9,098 bases of DNA from Gammaproteobacteria bacterium (GCA_024511045.1 JANEMG010000074.1:1-9098); one strand, 5' to 3'; shown: positions 1 to 7,576, counted from the stretch's first letter. Notes: generated by a model not told the origin, from the sequence alone. A program made the numbers and translations.

Positions 1-1
1 G

Positions 2-1114
2 CTCGTCAGCCTGTTCTCCTGTTACGCGCAAGCCGCCGACAACATCCTCATTCCACCCGCCCCGCGAATTGCGGCGCGCAGTTATATACTGCAGGATTTC
101 CACAGCGGTCGGGTCCTGGCGGAAAAAGATGCCGACTTGCGTCTCGCGCCAGCCAGCCTGACCAAGATCATGACCGCTTATGTCGTTTTCCGGGAACTGA
201 ACAACGGCCATTTGAGCCTCGATGAAAAAGTCACGATCAGCAAGAAGGCCTGGCAGACGCCGGGCTCGCGCATGTTCGTGGAAGTCAACAAACAGGTTGC
301 CATCGAGGACCTGCTGAAGGGCATGATCATCCAGTCCGGCAATGATGCCAGCGTCGCCCTGGCGGAGCATGTCGCCGGCGATGAAAACACTTTTGCGCAG
401 CTGATGAATCAACATGCCAAGCGACTGGGCATGAACAACACCCACTTCACCAACAGTATGGGGCTGCCCGGTCCGGATCACTACACGACGGCCAGGGATA
501 TGGCGACGCTGACCCGCGCGCTGATCCGGGAATTTCCCAATTACTACGGCTGGTATTCGCTAAGGGAATTCACCTTCAATGACATCACCCAGCAAAACCG
601 CAACAAGCTGCTGTGGCGCGACAAGTCCGTGGACGGCGTCAAAACCGGACACACTGAAGAGGCCGGCTATTGCCTGGTGACATCCGCGCAGCGCAGCGGC
701 ATGCGCCTCGTTTCAGTGGTCATGGGTACCAGCAGCGTCAACGCCCGCACCAACGAAAGCCAGAGCCTGCTGAATTACGGCTTCCGGTTTTTCGAGACCC
801 ATCGCCTGTACAAGGCCCACGAACCGCTCAGTGAGGCCAAGGTCTGGAAAGGCGACAACGACAAGGTCGACCTCGGCCTGGCCGAAGACCTCTATGTGAC
901 CATTCCCCGCCGCCACTACAACGATCTGAAGGCGGTGATCAATATCGACAGCAGGATCATGGCGCCGGTTGCCGAAGGGGAGAAATTCGGCAACGTGACG
1001 GTCAAACTGGCCGGCGAGACCGTCGCCAACAAACCGTTGATCGCATTGAACAGCATCGACAAAGGCAGCTTCGTCCAGAGACTGTACGATGAAGCCATGC
1101 TGATGATCCAGTAA
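2..1114 (+). CDS. dacA: D-alanyl-D-alanine carboxypeptidase (PBP5/6 type), 5' end cut by window
   Basis: This is a low-molecular-weight penicillin-binding protein that removes the terminal D-alanine from peptidoglycan pentapeptides in the periplasm. The frame is open from the window edge to a TAA stop, giving 370 residues. E. coli DacA has about 403, so roughly the first part of the signal peptide and the start codon are missing. The visible N-terminus (LVSLFSCYAQAADN) looks like the end of a signal peptide with cleavage near AQAA|D. All three catalytic motifs are present, numbered from the window edge: SLTK (nucleophile Ser52, Lys55), SGN (112-114) and KTG (214-216). A PBP5-type C-terminal beta domain follows, and the protein ends in a short helix-like tail (RLYDEAMLMIQ) that could be the amphipathic membrane anchor. 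A TTG at 137 opens a 325-codon reading frame, but it lies inside the conserved sequence just before SLTK and is not the true start. The transaminase gene begins 12 bp downstream, so the two are probably co-transcribed. Confidence 0.95.
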   Translation, partial: LVSLFSCYAQAADNILIPPAPRIAARSYILQDFHSGRVLAEKDADLRLAPASLTKIMTAYVVFRELNNGHLSLDEKVTISKKAWQTPGSRMFVEVNKQVAIEDLLKGMIIQSGNDASVALAEHVAGDENTFAQLMNQHAKRLGMNNTHFTNSMGLPGPDHYTTARDMATLTRALIREFPNYYGWYSLREFTFNDITQQNRNKLLWRDKSVDGVKTGHTEEAGYCLVTSAQRSGMRLVSVVMGTSSVNARTNESQSLLNYGFRFFETHRLYKAHEPLSEAKVWKGDNDKVDLGLAEDLYVTIPRRHYNDLKAVINIDSRIMAPVAEGEKFGNVTVKLAGETVANKPLIALNSIDKGSFVQRLYDEAMLMIQ

Positions 1115-1126
1115 GCCCTGCACTTT

Positions 1127-1972
1127 ATGTCATCCCCTACTGTCTATCTGAACGGCGACTATCTGCCTCTGAGCGAGGCCAGAATTTCCGTGCTCGACCG
1201 CGGCTTTCTGTTTGGCGACGGCGTCTACGAAGTCATTCCCGCGTACAACGGGAAGCTTTTCCAGCTGAGCGCGCATTTACAGCGCTTGGACAACAGCCTG
1301 GAAAATATCCGCCTGCATCCACCCCATACGCATCGCCAATGGCAGGAAATCCTGACCACACTGCTCGACGACACCCCTGCGCAATACCTCTATCTGCAGG
1401 TAACCCGGGGCATCGCGGAAAAAAGAGACCATGCCTTTCCGCAGCCGGTACGGCCGACCGTGTTTGCCATGGCAACTCCGATCGGGTCCACCCTGGAGTT
1501 GCAACGCGGCGTCAAGGCGATCACCCTGGACGACAGCCGCTGGCGGCTCTGCCACGTCAAGGCAATCACCTTGCTGGCCAACATCCTGCTCCGCCAGCAG
1601 GCCGTCGACGAGGATTGCGCGGAGGCCATCCTGGTCATAGACGACCAGGTCACCGAAGGGGCCGCCAGCAATGTCTTTGCCGTGCTGGACGGAACGCTGA
1701 CCACGCCGCCGAACAGCAACCGGATCCTGCCCGGCATAACCCGCGATGTCATTTTGCAGCTCGCCCGGGAAAACCGGCTGCCCGTCGTCGAAGCAGCCAT
1801 CAGTCTGAAGCAGCTGCGGACGGCCAGCGAGATCTGGCTGACCAGCTCCACGCGGGAGATATTGCCGGTGGTCCATCTGGATGGCAGCGTTGTCGGTAAT
1901 GGCGCGCCTGGCCCTGTCTGGCAATCCATGAACGGTCTTTTTCAGGAATACAAACAACGCGTTTCGACATGA
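1127..1972 (+). CDS. dat: D-amino-acid transaminase (fold-type IV PLP enzyme)
   Basis: This 281-residue protein belongs to the class IV aminotransferases. It most resembles bacterial D-amino-acid transaminase, which exchanges D-alanine and 2-oxoglutarate for pyruvate and D-glutamate. Visible marks are the N-terminal DRGFLFGDGVYEV block (24-36), the RxH pair (Arg100, His102) that binds the substrate carboxylate in the Bacillus enzyme, the PLP lysine in CHVKAITLLANIL (Lys145), and VTEGAASNVF (175-184) with the cofactor-contacting Glu177. GITRDVI and LTSSTREI further on are also typical. The ATG start fits the usual family N-terminus (a few residues before YLNG). No strong ribosome site precedes it, so it may depend on coupling to dacA 12 bp upstream. 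The 3' end overlaps the DUF493 start as ATGA. The RxH pair favours D-amino-acid transaminase over branched-chain transaminase or aminodeoxychorismate lyase, but exact substrate preference cannot be read from sequence. Confidence 0.9.
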   Translation: MSSPTVYLNGDYLPLSEARISVLDRGFLFGDGVYEVIPAYNGKLFQLSAHLQRLDNSLENIRLHPPHTHRQWQEILTTLLDDTPAQYLYLQVTRGIAEKRDHAFPQPVRPTVFAMATPIGSTLELQRGVKAITLDDSRWRLCHVKAITLLANILLRQQAVDEDCAEAILVIDDQVTEGAASNVFAVLDGTLTTPPNSNRILPGITRDVILQLARENRLPVVEAAISLKQLRTASEIWLTSSTREILPVVHLDGSVVGNGAPGPVWQSMNGLFQEYKQRVST

Positions 1973-2235
1973 CTGAAGAACAATCGTCCTTGCAGTTCCC
2001 CTGTTCCTTCCCCATCAAGGCCATGGGTATCACCAGTGCCGAACTGGACATCCGGATTGTCGAAATCATCCGCCGGCATGTACCGGACATCCAGGAAGGC
2101 GCTGTCACTTCGAAACCCAGCAGAACGGGAAAATACACTTCCGTCACGGTCACCATACTGGCGACCAGCCGCCAGCAGCTGGACGCCATCTACCAGGACC
2201 TGAGCGACGCTCCGGAAGTGCTCGTGGCACTGTAG
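1969..2235 (+). CDS. ybeD: DUF493 (YbeD-like) small protein
   Basis: This 88-residue protein matches the YbeD/DUF493 family, a small ACT-like ferredoxin-fold protein of unknown biochemical role that normally sits between dacA and lipB. Recognisable family features are FPCSFPIKAMG near residues 10-20, the VEIIRRHVPD segment (31-40), and SKPSRTGKYTSVTVTILATS (48-67), which matches the E. coli S-S-K-G-N-Y-H-S-V-S-I-T-I-N-A-T stretch. The C-terminus carries the usual LDAIYQDL helix. The start overlaps the dat stop (ATGA), which suggests translational coupling, and no independent ribosome site is evident. In E. coli the next gene is lipB. Here a 422-bp repeat-rich gap and a heme-protein gene intervene. 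The context suggests a regulatory or accessory role near cell-wall and lipoate genes, but that is inference. Confidence 0.9.
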   Translation: MTEEQSSLQFPCSFPIKAMGITSAELDIRIVEIIRRHVPDIQEGAVTSKPSRTGKYTSVTVTILATSRQQLDAIYQDLSDAPEVLVAL

Positions 2236-2283
2236 TCCGTTCGCCAATCGACATCAAACCTGACCTGCAGGAATCCGTTACTT

Positions 2284-2360
2284 GATTACCCACCAGCTTC
2301 AGCCATTTACCAAAATGAAAAACAGCGGTCAATCAATGTCAAATCATGACTGGCATCCTG
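2284..2360 (+). repeat. Diverged dispersed repeat, copy A
   Basis: This stretch in the gap after DUF493 aligns by eye with 8753-8828 near the right end of the window. The first 25 bases differ at three positions, and both copies share AGCCATTT and AAAATG. After that the match weakens but keeps short shared blocks in the same order (GCG, ATC, ATG, CAA, TGACTG, CAT). Both copies lie in gene-free DNA. It does not code for anything I can recognise. It may be an old decayed mobile or REP-like element. Confidence 0.5.
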
Positions 2361-2412
2361 TGCTTATCTGGACAAAATCAGATGTTGCACTGAGTTGGGA
2401 AGTCCAATAAAG

Positions 2413-2492
2413 TGTCATTTCGACGGCAGGAGAAATCCTGGGCGCCATGGCATGTGCCACCGTTCAAGATCCCTCCTGCCGTCGGGATGACA
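2413..2492. repeat. Three-hairpin palindromic repeat, unit 1
   Basis: This is an 80-bp unit whose left and right ends form imperfect inverted arms of about 25 bp (TGTCATTTCGACGGCAGGAG against a matching right arm ending GTCGGGATGACA). Each part also folds by itself: ATTTC (2417-2421) with GAAAT (2432-2436), TGGCA (2448-2452) with TGCCA (2455-2459), and ATCCC (2469-2473) with GGGAT (2484-2488). The pattern resembles a REP/BIME-type element. No protein is expected from it. A reading frame on the minus strand that spans both units is a product of the repeat. Confidence 0.75.
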
Positions 2493-2523
2493 GGATTAAC
2501 GAAGTGACAGGGTGGCGATAGTG

Positions 2524-2605
2524 TGTCATTTCGACGGCAGGAGAAATCCTGGGCGCCATGGCAATGTGCCAGCACTCAAAATCCCTCCCTGGCGTCGGGA
2601 TGACA
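2524..2605. repeat. Three-hairpin palindromic repeat, unit 2
   Basis: This is a second copy of the unit at 2413, starting 111 bp after it, in the same orientation. It keeps all three small hairpins: ATTTC (2528-2532)/GAAAT (2543-2547), TGGCA (2559-2563)/TGCCA (2567-2571) and ATCCC (2581-2585)/GGGAT (2597-2601). A one-base insertion falls in the middle loop and changes or insertions fall in the right loop, so the paired bases are kept while loops vary. Both units are followed by CAGGATT and then AACG. It lies 52 bp upstream of the heme-protein gene, where a transcript would fold. Confidence 0.75.
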
Positions 2606-2657
2606 GGATTTTAACGCTTTCAGCAACGCTGAGGGTCATACGCAATCAGGATCAATT

Positions 2658-3218
2658 ATGAAAAAAACACTCTTCTTCGCGGTGCTGTTTCTTTCCATGA
2701 ACAGCCACGCCGCCGATCTTCAGCGACTGGAGTCGGAAAGCCGGCAGGCAATCGCTGAATTCTCCAGCCAGCTGAAAAGCAAACTGCGGCAGGGCATGCA
2801 GCAGGGCGGGCCTGTCGCGGCAATCCAAGTTTGTCACGCGGCTGCCAGTGCTATCAGCGAACGGATTTCCCGGCAGTATGGCTGGAAAATTGCCCGCACC
2901 TCCCTGAAGGTGAGAAACCCCGGAAACGCTCCGGATCCCTGGGAAAGAAAAGTACTGGAAACTTTCGAAGCACGCAAGGCCGGGGGAGAACCGGCCCAAC
3001 AGCTTTCCCATTCTGAAATCATCGAACAGAACGGGCAAAAGAACTTCCGTTACCTGCAGGCGATACCAACCGGAGAAATCTGCCTCGCCTGCCATGGCAA
3101 GAACATCGACCCTGCCTTACAGGCAGAACTGGACAGACTTTATCCCGACGATCAGGCACGGGGGTTTACCGTCGGCGACCTGCGCGGCGCCTTCAGCATC
3201 ACCCGAAGCATCGATTGA
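2658..3218 (+). CDS. Exported c-type heme protein, DUF3365/Tll0287-like
   Basis: This 186-residue protein begins with a clear Sec signal peptide (MKKTLFFAVLFLSMNSHAA|D), so it is periplasmic. It carries one heme c attachment motif, CLACH (142-146, proximal His146), inside the family sequence GEICLACHG, and ends in GDLRGAFSITRSID, typical of the DUF3365 domain. The conserved VCHAAA segment (Cys59) is notable. In cyanobacterial Tll0287, a cysteine in this region is the unusual sixth heme ligand opposite the CxxCH histidine, and the spacing here fits, so a Cys/His-ligated sensor-type or redox heme is plausible. An AGGA at 2648-2651, six bases before the ATG, supports the start. lipB starts only 7 bp after the stop, so the two are probably co-transcribed. 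The physiological role is unknown. It could be a redox or gas sensor domain or a small electron carrier. Confidence 0.88.
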   Translation: MKKTLFFAVLFLSMNSHAADLQRLESESRQAIAEFSSQLKSKLRQGMQQGGPVAAIQVCHAAASAISERISRQYGWKIARTSLKVRNPGNAPDPWERKVLETFEARKAGGEPAQQLSHSEIIEQNGQKNFRYLQAIPTGEICLACHGKNIDPALQAELDRLYPDDQARGFTVGDLRGAFSITRSID

Positions 3219-3225
3219 ACAAGCC

Positions 3226-3831
3226 GTGGCCATCACCATCCGCCGCCTGGGCCGACAGGATTATCGACAGACCTGGCAGGCCATGCAGGATTTCACGCTG
3301 AAACGCGATGCCCGGACCGCCGATGAGCTGTGGATCACCGAACACCCGCCGGTGTATACACTGGGCCTCAGCGGCAAACGGGAGCATCTGCTGGAACCCG
3401 GCAATATTCCCGTCGTCGAAACAGACCGCGGCGGCCAGGTGACCTATCACGGTCCTGGCCAGCTGGTGCTGTACGTCCTGCTGAATCTGACGCGCCGCAA
3501 AATCGGCATCCGCGACCTGGTCACCCTGCTGGAACAGGCCATGATCGCCTGCCTGGCAGAATACGGCATCCGCGCCGCGAGCAGGGCCGATGCCCCCGGC
3601 GTTTATGTTTCCGGCAGAAAAATCGGTTCGGTGGGCCTGCGCATCAAAAAAGGCTGCAGCTACCATGGCCTCAGCCTCAACAACCAGCTGCAGCTGCAGC
3701 CCTTCTCCGGCATCGATACCTGCGGCTATCCGGACCTGCAGGTCACCAGCCTTGCCGAACTGGGGGTTTTCATCAAAAACCAGGAACTGGCCATTCCCAT
3801 CGTCCATTATCTGAAGCAACGACTGTCATGA
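3226..3831 (+). CDS. lipB: Lipoyl(octanoyl) transferase LipB
   Basis: LipB moves the octanoyl group from octanoyl-ACP to a lysine on the lipoyl domains of 2-oxoacid dehydrogenases and the glycine-cleavage H protein. From GTG at 3226 the protein has 201 residues, close to the 213 of E. coli. The conserved RGGQVTYHGPGQ block is at 68-79, and ADAPGVYV at 121-128 leads into the catalytic Lys132 (GRKIGSVGLR). The catalytic cysteine is Cys166 in DTCGYPDL. I chose GTG 3226 because it places the first beta strand (ITIRRLG) where E. coli has LVRQLG. The open frame extends upstream to an ATG at 3094, but that would read out of frame through 125 bp of the heme-protein gene and add 44 residues with no family match. 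No strong ribosome site is visible before the GTG. The stop overlaps the lipA start as ATGA. Confidence 0.94.
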   Translation: MAITIRRLGRQDYRQTWQAMQDFTLKRDARTADELWITEHPPVYTLGLSGKREHLLEPGNIPVVETDRGGQVTYHGPGQLVLYVLLNLTRRKIGIRDLVTLLEQAMIACLAEYGIRAASRADAPGVYVSGRKIGSVGLRIKKGCSYHGLSLNNQLQLQPFSGIDTCGYPDLQVTSLAELGVFIKNQELAIPIVHYLKQRLS

Positions 3832-4802
3832 CGCAACGCTCTCCTTACCAGGCTCCATCCCGCTCCAACCCGGATTCCCACCAGCGCAATGCCGACAAGC
3901 TGGCGAGAATACCCATCAAGGTCGAGACCGGCCAGCCCATCCTGCCCAAGCCGGACTGGATCCGGATAAAAATTCCGGGCGGCGGCAAAATCAACCGCAT
4001 CAAACAGGTACTACGGGACCAGAACCTGCATACGGTCTGCGAGGAAGCCGCCTGCCCGAATCTGGCCGAATGCTTCAATCACGGCACCGCCACCTTCATG
4101 ATCATGGGCGATCTGTGCACCCGGCGCTGTCCTTTCTGCGATGTCGCCCACGGCCGGCCGAAACCGCTGGACAGCGAAGAACCCCGGCACCTGGCCGCAA
4201 CCATCGAGGCGATGCGGCTGAACTACGTGGTCATCACCTCGGTCAACCGCGACGACCTGAAAGATGGCGGCGCCGGACATTTCGCCGCCTGCATCAAAGC
4301 CATCCGGGAGCGCACCGCGCAGACCCGGATTGAAATTCTGACGCCCGATTTCCGCGGCCGCATGCAGACCGCCATCGACATTCTCAGCGAGCAGCCCTGT
4401 GATGTCTTCAACCACAATCTGGAAACCGTTCCCCGTCTCTACAAACAGGCGCGCCCTGGTGCCGACTACGAAAATTCCCTCGCATTGCTGCAGAGCTACC
4501 ACCAGGTACAGCCGCACATACCGACCAAGTCCGGACTGATGCTGGGCCTTGGCGAGCGGTCGGAGGAAATCCATCAGGTGCTGCGGGATTTGCTGGCCAG
4601 CGGCTGCTCCATGCTGACGCTGGGACAATATCTGCAGCCCAGCCGTGATCATCTGCCGGTACAACGTTACATCACCCCCGAAGAATTCACCGCCTATGGC
4701 CGGTTTGCGCGGGAGCTGGGCTTTACCCAGGTCAGCAGCGCTCCGCTGGTCAGGTCTTCCTATCACGCCGACCTGCAGGCTGCGGGCATCGTCGACTCCT
4801 GA
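3828..4802 (+). CDS. lipA: Lipoyl synthase LipA (radical SAM)
   Basis: LipA inserts two sulfurs at C6 and C8 of protein-bound octanoyl groups, completing the lipoyl cofactor started by LipB. The protein has 324 residues (E. coli 321). The auxiliary cluster cysteines form CX4CX5C (Cys71, Cys76, Cys82; CEEAACPNLAEC). The radical SAM cluster motif CX3CX2C is CTRRCPFC (Cys97, Cys101, Cys104). The C-terminal RSSY (309-312) supplies the serine ligand of the auxiliary cluster. All key residues are intact. The ATG at 3828 overlaps the lipB stop. The frame is open far upstream through lipB, but those codons have no family similarity. The first 20 or so residues (rich in Ser, Asn, Gln) are a normal variable tail. 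A miniature transposable element begins 42 bp past the stop codon. Confidence 0.97.
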   Translation: MTQRSPYQAPSRSNPDSHQRNADKLARIPIKVETGQPILPKPDWIRIKIPGGGKINRIKQVLRDQNLHTVCEEAACPNLAECFNHGTATFMIMGDLCTRRCPFCDVAHGRPKPLDSEEPRHLAATIEAMRLNYVVITSVNRDDLKDGGAGHFAACIKAIRERTAQTRIEILTPDFRGRMQTAIDILSEQPCDVFNHNLETVPRLYKQARPGADYENSLALLQSYHQVQPHIPTKSGLMLGLGERSEEIHQVLRDLLASGCSMLTLGQYLQPSRDHLPVQRYITPEEFTAYGRFARELGFTQVSSAPLVRSSYHADLQAAGIVDS

Positions 4803-4804
4803 AA

Positions 4805-4840
4805 CCAATCCATGCAGGATGGGGCAGGAAATCTTTTTTT
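4805..4840 (+). terminator. Possible weak terminator after lipA
   Basis: A short hairpin (ATCC 4808-4811 with GGAT 4817-4820, flanked by CC/GG) is followed after 13 bases by seven Ts at 4834-4840. The stem is short and the T run is not adjacent, so this is a weak candidate. The mobile element next to it inserted at the edge of this T run. Confidence 0.25.
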
Positions 4841-4844
4841 GCGC

Positions 4845-4988
4845 GTAACTACTCGGGCCCTTATGGGTAGTCTGTTCCGGAAGACGCCGTGAATACATCC
4901 CTGCAGGCTTGACTTTGCCATCCCTGCCAAAGACACTTCCTCCACAGACCACCCATAGGGGCTTCTTTTACTATGGGTGAGTAGTTAC
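4845..4988 (-). mobile_element. Miniature inverted-repeat element (MITE), copy 1, with 8-bp target duplication
   Basis: This is a 144-bp element bounded by perfect 10-bp terminal repeats, GTAACTACTC at 4845-4854 and GAGTAGTTAC at 4979-4988. Inside are 19-bp subterminal inverted arms (4857-4875 and 4944-4962) with two mismatches. The right end carries about 14 extra bases between the two arm segments. A second nearly identical copy lies at 8463-8604 in the opposite orientation. The insertion is flanked by the direct repeat TTTTGCGC at 4837-4844 and 4989-4996, which is the target-site duplication. It has no transposase gene. GTAA ends with 8-bp duplications are the hallmark of the IS66 family, so an IS66-type transposase acting in trans is the best guess. 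It lies between lipA and the carrier-protein gene and may affect read-through or folding of the lipA transcript. Confidence 0.92.
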
Positions 4989-5038
4989 TTTTGCGCGACA
5001 TTGCCTACCAGCACCTGGATTTTTCCTGATTTCCAGAC

Positions 5039-5053
5039 TATACATATTGTATA
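5039..5053. promoter_or_regulatory. Dyad over a possible -10 region upstream of the carrier-protein gene
   Basis: TATACA-TAT-TGTATA is a perfect 6-bp dyad with a 3-bp centre in an AT-rich stretch 22 bp before the GTG start at 5076. It contains TATA-like hexamers (TATACA 5039, TATAAA 5050) that could serve as a -10 box, but I find no good -35 match upstream. A repressor binding over the -10 is possible but purely inferred. Confidence 0.3.
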
Positions 5054-5075
5054 AATTTCAACCTGGAGACTGGTA

Positions 5076-5378
5076 GTGACAGACATATCCAGCAATGACG
5101 ACTTGCAGAAACTGACCAATACCATTTACTTTGTCATCGCCGAATCATTGCAAATCGACATGCAGCAAATCAGGCCGGAAAGCCGTTTGCTGCAGGACCT
5201 GGCGATGACCCCGCAACAACAACAGGAACTGAGCGAATTCATCATGCATCTGTTCAACGATTACCAGCTCGATTTCTCCACCATCGACAGTGTGCAGGAT
5301 CTGGTCGACCAGGTTCTGACGGTACTGCGCGGACTGCCGGATTTCCCAGCGCCCAGCAGCACAAATTCCCTTGCGTAA
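5076..5378 (+). CDS. Acyl-carrier-protein-like small protein lacking the phosphopantetheine serine
   Basis: This 100-residue acidic protein starts at GTG with CTGGAG seven bases upstream (5063-5068). Its layout resembles the four-helix acyl carrier fold: helix I (10-25, KLTNTIYFVIAESL), a loop ending LLQDL (38-42), helix II (47-60), and a last helix introduced by STIDSVQDLVDQVL (68-81), very like the T-T-V-Q-D-A-I-D-Y-I of ACP. At the place where ACP has DLGADSL, this protein has DLAMTPQ (41-47), so the modified serine is replaced by Pro46. Unless Thr45 or another residue substitutes, it cannot carry a 4'-phosphopantetheine arm. The tail after residue 86 is proline/serine-rich. A bidirectional terminator follows. 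It may be a structural partner or regulator rather than a carrier. The ACP-fold call is from pattern reading, not a profile match. Confidence 0.72.
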   Translation: MTDISSNDDLQKLTNTIYFVIAESLQIDMQQIRPESRLLQDLAMTPQQQQELSEFIMHLFNDYQLDFSTIDSVQDLVDQVLTVLRGLPDFPAPSSTNSLA

Positions 5379-5421
5379 CAGGTTTGGCATACAACTTCCC
5401 TTGAACCCGGCAATGACACAC

Positions 5422-5458
5422 AAAAAAACCCCGACTGCTGACGCAGCCGGGGTTTTTT
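5422..5458. terminator. Bidirectional intrinsic terminator between the carrier-protein gene and groEL
   Basis: Seven As (5422-5428) precede a GC-rich stem: CCCCG (5429-5433) pairs with CGGGG (5448-5452) and CTGC (5435-5438) with GCAG (5443-5446), with one A/C mismatch and a TGAC loop. Six Ts (5453-5458) follow. The A and T runs make it work on both strands, as expected between convergent genes. Confidence 0.9.
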
Positions 5459-5507
5459 ATCGGCTTGCTTGCAGCGGTGTGTCCCGCCGCTTGAGACCGG
5501 AAAGGCT

Positions 5508-7154
<1,647 letters not shown>

Positions 7155-7211
7155 TTTCTTTCCTAAATTATAAAGTTAACAATTACAAACAAATATAAAC
7201 AAACCCGGGGA

Positions 7212-7499
7212 TCACTCAAGAATACCCATGATGTCTTCTTCGCGCATGACGATGACTTCCTCACCGTCCACCTTGACTTCATTGCCGGCATATTTGCCAA
7301 ACAGTACCTTGTCGCCGACCTTGACATCCAGTGGGCGTACTTCACCATTATCGAGCAGTTTGCCGTTTCCGACGGCCAACACTTCGCCCTGACTTGGTTT
7401 TTCCGTTGCAGAATCAGGCAGTACGATACCGCCTGCAGAGGTGCGTTCTTCTTCCACACGTTTTACGATCACTCTGTCGTGTAACGGACGTATTTTCAT
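7212..7499 (-). CDS. groES: Co-chaperonin GroES (Hsp10)
   Basis: GroES caps the GroEL ring as a heptamer and closes the folding chamber. The 95-residue protein (E. coli 97) has the standard N-terminus KIRPLHDRVIVKR, the flexible GroEL-binding mobile loop with GGIVLP (23-28), the roof-loop region around 45-55, GDKVLFGKYAG (62-72) and the C-terminal MREEDIMGILE. The start has a strong AGGAG (7506-7510) six bases upstream of the ATG. It is the first gene of the operon and lies directly behind the CIRCE operator, so heat induction through loss of HrcA repression is expected. The HrcA gene is not in this window. Confidence 0.98.
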   Translation of the reverse strand: MKIRPLHDRVIVKRVEEERTSAGGIVLPDSATEKPSQGEVLAVGNGKLLDNGEVRPLDVKVGDKVLFGKYAGNEVKVDGEEVIVMREEDIMGILE

Positions 7500-7549
7500 T
7501 AACTTCTCCTAACAGTTTTAAAATGATTTCATAAAGTAATATCGAGTTA

Positions 7550-7576
7550 TCAGCACTCGCCTCTCTCGAGTGCTAA
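7550..7576. promoter_or_regulatory. CIRCE operator (HrcA binding site) of groESL
   Basis: The sequence is TCAGCACTC, nine bases, then GAGTGCTAA, matching the consensus TTAGCACTC-N9-GAGTGCTAA with a single mismatch at 7551. It overlaps the expected transcription start of groES, where bound HrcA would block initiation. Its presence predicts an hrcA gene elsewhere in the genome. Confidence 0.96.

Noticed and set aside
1277..1957. Minus-strand 226-codon frame opposite dat
   Set aside because: It is antisense to a gene with intact catalytic motifs and matches no family I know.
2385..2413. TTGCAC and TAAAGT with 17-bp spacing as a promoter for the heme protein and lipBA
   Set aside because: The match to both boxes is poor, and the repeat units lie between it and the gene. 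It is no better than chance in AT-rich DNA.
2378..2575. Minus-strand 65-codon frame with an internal repeat (CHGAQDFSCRRNDT twice)
   Set aside because: The amino-acid repeat only reflects the two tandem palindromic DNA units. The DNA conserves hairpins rather than codons.
2413..2605. CRISPR array suggested by two regularly placed repeats
   Set aside because: There are only two units, each with long internal palindromes and no spacer-like unique segments of uniform length, and no cas genes nearby.
2620..2632. TCAGC-AAC-GCTGA hairpin before the heme-protein gene
   Set aside because: The stem has only five pairs and no T run, so I do not call it a terminator or operator.
4763..4945. Minus-strand frame starting MEEVSLAGMAKSSLQG
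   Set aside because: It is the same repeat-derived frame in copy 1, running into the 3' end of lipA on the opposite strand.
4011..4952. Minus-strand 313-codon frame opposite lipA
   Set aside because: It lies antisense to a complete lipA with all its motifs and begins inside the mobile element, with no recognisable domain.
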